A model generated the notes under the pieces. It searched no databases, had not been told where the DNA came from, and saw nothing but the letters and a program-made list of their open reading frames with translations. A stretch of DNA of 8,928 bases from Candidatus Sodaliphilus fimicaballi (GTDB lineage: Bacteria; Bacteroidota; Bacteroidia; Bacteroidales; Muribaculaceae), in contig JAGHTV010000370.1 in assembly GCA_018065165.1 (NCBI GenBank), positions 1 to 8,928 on the forward strand, written 5' to 3'. Shown here in pieces: positions 6,381 to 8,928 of the stretch. The position numbers and the translations under genes were made by a program. How positions within the stretch are numbered: the stretch's first letter is position 1; every line of letters starts with the position of its first letter.

Positions 6381-7553
6381 TTATCCCATTTTCTTTCTTA
6401 CGGGCTTAATTACGCCCCAGTCCTTCAGATACTTATTGATTTGCACCAGAGGTATCCCGAAGTTGAAACTCTGCGAGTTGAGTATGCCCGCATAGTTCAC
6501 TGCCACCAGTTCGCCCCACTGGTTGAGCACCGGGCTGCCACTTGAACCCTGCAGTGCTGCGATGGAGTACATTACACGCTGGTTATCGGGCTCTTGCGAG
6601 ATAGTGCCAGTGGTCAGCTGTGCCTGTATTCCTTGCTCGGTAGTGCCCAGCATCAGCCCCTGATTGTAGCCTATCATCACCAGCGGTTGGGTTATCGACA
6701 ACTTCTCGCGTTCGGCCAGGGTGGGAGAGTCCCACTCGTCGTTTTTCTGCGGAGTCTTGAAGATGTGGCATTCCTCGGGTGTGCGCTCGCTCTTCAGGCG
6801 TATGAGAGCCAGGTCAACGCTCTCCTCGGGCGACATCATCACCGTCTTGCACTGCATGAAGTCGTTGGCTGTGGTCACACGCTGGTTGTGCAGGGCAATG
6901 CTTATATTGGTTTTCACCTGTACCGATATTTCGCTAGGATTGACATAGCTCAGCGTTTCCAGTGCTTGCTCCACACGGGTCTTCTCGGTGCCGAGTGCCT
7001 CTAGCTTAACACGCAGACTGTCGTTATCAGGTGACTCGTGCGTGAAGTTCCTACCCAGGATGTCAAAGTCCCAGTACACATTGTTCTCTATTTCTTGTTG
7101 GGTCACCGCCATCATCTGTGCCAGCTCGGTAGAGCGGTGCTGGTAGAACATCATCAGTCGTGCCGTCGACTTGTTGACACACGCCACAACCTGGTCGTGA
7201 GGCAGTTCGGGATACACCACATGCCTGTTGGTGAGCAGCGAACCCTGATCATCGACAAAGAATGCCGTACCCGATACCGTACTCAGTTTGATGCTGTCCA
7301 AGTTGGTGGTAAGGTCCTTTAGTTCACCGTTTTCAATGCCCGAGAAATAGAAATTGATGCCATTGGGCAGCGACGCCTTGTAGAACACGCTGTTTACTAC
7401 AATGGCCACCCCCGAGGCCTCAGTGTTGAAAATCTCTTCAGGTGTCTTGCCGTCGTTGCTACGCTTGCATGCCACCTGACCCACAACCAGTGCCACTGTG
7501 ATTGCCGATGCCATCACCAGGGCGAGAGTGCGTGATTGCGAAATGTTTCTCAT
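6381..7553 (-). CDS. Exported trypsin-like serine protease (HtrA-type fold, no PDZ domain)
   Basis: The protein has 390 residues from the ATG at 7553. A Sec-type hydrophobic segment occupies about 8-26 and is followed by QVACKRSNDG. Cys29 could be a lipidation site, but Gln at -3 is unusual, so signal peptidase I cleavage or an uncleaved anchor are alternatives. The catalytic triad is visible: His111 in LLTNRHVV, Asp247 in VDLALIRL and Ser340 in QGSSGSPVLN, followed by GELVAVNYAG. This is the S1C/trypsin_2 pattern. The His-to-Asp distance is 136 residues against about 30 in HtrA; the extra part (about 130-225) is mostly charged and helix-prone. The chain ends about 50 residues past Ser340, leaving no room for a PDZ domain. 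Expected location: periplasm or envelope. An in-frame TTG at 7559 is a less likely start. The gene lies 178 bp downstream of the HU-SPOR gene on the same strand and is probably transcribed separately. Confidence 0.85.
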   Translation of the reverse strand: MRNISQSRTLALVMASAITVALVVGQVACKRSNDGKTPEEIFNTEASGVAIVVNSVFYKASLPNGINFYFSGIENGELKDLTTNLDSIKLSTVSGTAFFVDDQGSLLTNRHVVYPELPHDQVVACVNKSTARLMMFYQHRSTELAQMMAVTQQEIENNVYWDFDILGRNFTHESPDNDSLRVKLEALGTEKTRVEQALETLSYVNPSEISVQVKTNISIALHNQRVTTANDFMQCKTVMMSPEESVDLALIRLKSERTPEECHIFKTPQKNDEWDSPTLAEREKLSITQPLVMIGYNQGLMLGTTEQGIQAQLTTGTISQEPDNQRVMYSIAALQGSSGSPVLNQWGELVAVNYAGILNSQSFNFGIPLVQINKYLKDWGVIKPVRKKMG

Positions 7554-7629
7554 TGTCAATAAATGTATATCTTTTTGCCATTTGACTAGATACTTAGATA
7601 AAGGTTTAATCTCTATATGTATCGAATAT

Positions 7630-7692
7630 CCTAGAAAATCTAGAAAGCCTAGAAAACCTAGAAAACCTAGAAAGCCTAGAAAGCCTAGAAAA
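7630..7692. repeat. 9-bp tandem repeat YCTAGAAAR, 7 copies
   Basis: Seven uninterrupted nonamers run cctagaaaa, tctagaaag, cctagaaaa, cctagaaaa, cctagaaag, cctagaaag, cctagaaaa. Variation is limited to the first and last bases. A related but less regular ctagatac/ttagataa pair lies at 7586-7601. The array sits in the 178-bp gap between the two minus-strand genes, about 75-140 bp upstream of the protease start, so it could affect protease expression. Because the unit is three codons long, one frame reads as a Pro-Arg-Lys repeat, but that frame is not considered a gene. Confidence 0.85.
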
Positions 7693-7731
7693 TCTTATAT
7701 CCTAAAAAAAAGAAAAATATGAAGAACTTTA

Positions 7732-8745
7732 TTAGTCACATACCCATGCGTCTTGATAGCGCTCGGGCAGTTCGTGCTTAATCTTATATAGCTTGTTAGC
7801 ATTGTTGTCGCGAGCCACATATATGCGGAACTTGTTGCCACGCTTAAGCACCTTCATCTTGCCGTCCATGTCCTTGTGCGAACCCAGATATTCCTTTACT
7901 TGCTTTTCATTGCTAAGCGATGAGATGACGAGGTAATAACGGCCTGAACCGCTTGTCGATGCAAACGAAGTCTCAACCTTTTCTTTAGCCTCCTCGGCAG
8001 CCATTTTTTCAATCTTGGCAAGGCGTTTTTCAATAGCTTGTTGTGACTCGATTTCCTGTTCGGGAATGGCAACTGCCAGGTCAACCTGTGCCGAGTCCCA
8101 ATTGAAGATTGTTGTGCGGGCGGGTTGCTTGATCTCGGGCAGTTTCAGTCCTGCCTGTGTACTGTCATTGTTCTTGAGTATGGGGGTGGTGAGCACGGGA
8201 ACCAGTGCAAGCAGTACCACGATTGATGCTGCTATCTGCATAGCGCGGCGAGCCCATGAACGGTGTACCACGATGGTCTCGACTTGTTGCTCCTGCTCTT
8301 GTGCGGTCTCTTGTTCCTGGCGCAGCTGTGCCAGAGTCTTGAAGTTCACGCTACGCAACCCGAAGTACTCGTCGTTGCTTGTTTCGTGATAGAAGGGGAT
8401 AAAGTCGATAAGGCCGTTGTTGCTGTGGAAGAATCCCAAGCGACCCAGCGACACCTCGTTGCCAGCATTAAGTTGCTGCTTGAATGTAGTGACGCTGTCG
8501 GCAATGAAACGCACTGCCTCATCATAGGTGATGCCTTCGCGACGAACAATAGACTGTGCCAGCAAGCCATCGTTGTGGTTTACCGACGAGTTGAAGCCCA
8601 CCTTACGCTCGGGCTTGTTGATGATGCCTTCGGCCTCGTTGTAGAACGAGTCGCTATACTGTGCAATGAGTGCTCCCCAACCAGGAATCACCACACAGTC
8701 GTTGCTTATCATCAAGTATTCTATGTGTTCAATCAGTGAAAACAT
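7732..8745 (-). CDS. HU-CCDC81-type domain, transmembrane helix and SPOR domain protein
   Basis: The protein has 337 residues from the ATG at 8745. Residues about 1-125 match the tandem bacterial HU-CCDC81 domains known from Bacteroidetes: SLIEHIEYLMISNDCVVIPG, then GLLAQSIVRREGITYDEA, and VSLGRLGFF with the following DFIPFYH. A Gln/Glu-rich linker (about 141-155) precedes a basic patch (HRSWARR) and one transmembrane helix (about 168-189), which puts the HU part in the cytoplasm and the remainder in the periplasm. A charged helical stretch (about 228-258) leads to a C-terminal SPOR domain (about 269-337, YYLVISSLSNEKQVKEYL...FRIYVARDN). SPOR domains bind glycan strands stripped of stem peptides at division sites. 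The HU domain may bind DNA or a protein partner. Inferred role: a link between cytoplasm or nucleoid and septal cell wall. The GTG at 8748 is rejected because it lies even closer to the promoter. Confidence 0.9.
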   Translation of the reverse strand: MFSLIEHIEYLMISNDCVVIPGWGALIAQYSDSFYNEAEGIINKPERKVGFNSSVNHNDGLLAQSIVRREGITYDEAVRFIADSVTTFKQQLNAGNEVSLGRLGFFHSNNGLIDFIPFYHETSNDEYFGLRSVNFKTLAQLRQEQETAQEQEQQVETIVVHRSWARRAMQIAASIVVLLALVPVLTTPILKNNDSTQAGLKLPEIKQPARTTIFNWDSAQVDLAVAIPEQEIESQQAIEKRLAKIEKMAAEEAKEKVETSFASTSGSGRYYLVISSLSNEKQVKEYLGSHKDMDGKMKVLKRGNKFRIYVARDNNANKLYKIKHELPERYQDAWVCD

Positions 8746-8749
8746 CACA

Positions 8750-8780
8750 CAAAATTAATCATCTTTTGGGACTTTGCAAA
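8750..8780 (-). promoter_or_regulatory. Bacteroidetes promoter for the HU-SPOR gene
   Basis: On the minus strand, TTTG (8780-8777) is separated by 19 bp from TAATTTTG (8757-8750), a full match to the -33 TTTG / -7 TAnnTTTG consensus. The -7 box ends only four bases before the ATG at 8745, so transcription would start at or next to the start codon. This would give a leaderless or nearly leaderless mRNA. Confidence 0.6.
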
Positions 8781-8826
8781 ATATTTACTCCACTATTTTT
8801 GCCTCTAGCTTTGTAACGTATTAATA

Positions 8827-8921
8827 CTCAGTAATGAGACTATATCACGCATACATCCCACTAGGGATGAGATAATGTAGCCAGCCATGAGGATGTGCCG
8901 TAGGTACGACGATATGGCTGG
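8827..8921. repeat. Palindrome cluster at window end
   Basis: Three inverted repeats follow each other: CTCA-GTAA-TGAG (8827-8838, weak), CATCCC-ACTA-GGGATG (8854-8869), and a long hairpin with perfect 8-bp outer arms CCAGCCAT (8881-8888) and ATGGCTGG (8914-8921). Inside the last one, GTGCC-GTA-GGTAC (8895-8907) adds a second stem with one G-T pair. The arrangement resembles the cluster at 6271-6366. It could be an interspersed repeat or the edge of an element continuing outside the window. No coding sequence is visible between 8749 and 8928. Confidence 0.5.
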
Positions 8922-8928
8922 AATGAAG

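Noticed and set aside
6594..7004. Plus-strand frame of 136 codons
   Set aside because: Antisense to the serine protease and overlapping its catalytic region; no family resemblance.
7498..7722. Plus-strand frame encoding a Pro-Arg-Lys repeat peptide
   Set aside because: The repeat peptide comes from the 9-bp tandem DNA repeat, and the frame begins inside the protease gene on the other strand; no start signal or family supports it.
8263..8739. Plus-strand frame of 158 codons
   Set aside because: Antisense to the HU-SPOR gene, whose domains are clear; no recognisable protein features.
8821..8928. Possible tRNA or CRISPR fragment
   Set aside because: No cloverleaf pairing with TTC-arm or CCA-end features, and no regularly spaced identical repeats; only simple hairpins.

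Overview
The window looks like chromosomal DNA from a gut-type member of the Bacteroidales, most likely Muribaculaceae or a Prevotella-like relative. Four things point there: a secreted BspA-type leucine-rich-repeat protein ending in a two-repeat dockerin, a membrane protein joining a CCDC81-type HU domain to a SPOR domain, promoters of the Bacteroidetes type (TTTG, about 19-20 bp, then TAnnTTTG), and gene starts without Shine-Dalgarno sequences. The assignment rests on protein and promoter style only; no rRNA or tRNA gene is present.

Layout. Positions 2-2047 (+) hold the 3' part of a large secreted LRR/dockerin protein whose N-terminus lies outside the window. A 175-bp gap follows, with a degenerate 8-bp tandem repeat, a GC-rich palindrome and a likely promoter. 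Positions 2223-6051 (+) are a tight four-gene cluster with gaps of 18, 16 and 12 bp: an alarmone (ppGpp) synthetase-type protein without HD, TGS or ACT domains; a membrane Cache sensor fused to a SpoIIE/RsbU PP2C phosphatase and an RsbW-type ATPase domain; a STAS anti-anti-sigma protein; and a small two-helix membrane protein resembling the YcxB family. Positions 6052-6380 are a gene-free convergent gap with a 9-bp tandem repeat and a three-hairpin palindromic cluster. On the minus strand follow an exported trypsin-like serine protease (6381-7553) and the HU-TM-SPOR protein (7732-8745), separated by a seven-copy version of a closely similar 9-bp repeat. The last 180 bp hold a strong promoter for the HU-SPOR gene and another palindrome cluster.

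How the genes may work together. The four-gene cluster is the most interesting part. The fused protein carries both enzymes of a partner-switching circuit, a phosphatase that would dephosphorylate the STAS protein and a kinase-like ATPase domain that would phosphorylate it, behind an extracytoplasmic Cache sensor. It is co-directional with a synthetase-like protein that has substitutions at usually conserved positions, and with a membrane protein of unknown role. I infer one stress-signalling module in which an outside cue sets the STAS phosphorylation state and the partner may be the RSH-like protein, the membrane protein, or something encoded elsewhere. No sigma factor is encoded in the window. 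The minus-strand genes look like envelope functions: protein quality control or processing, and a link between DNA or cytoplasmic partners and septal peptidoglycan.
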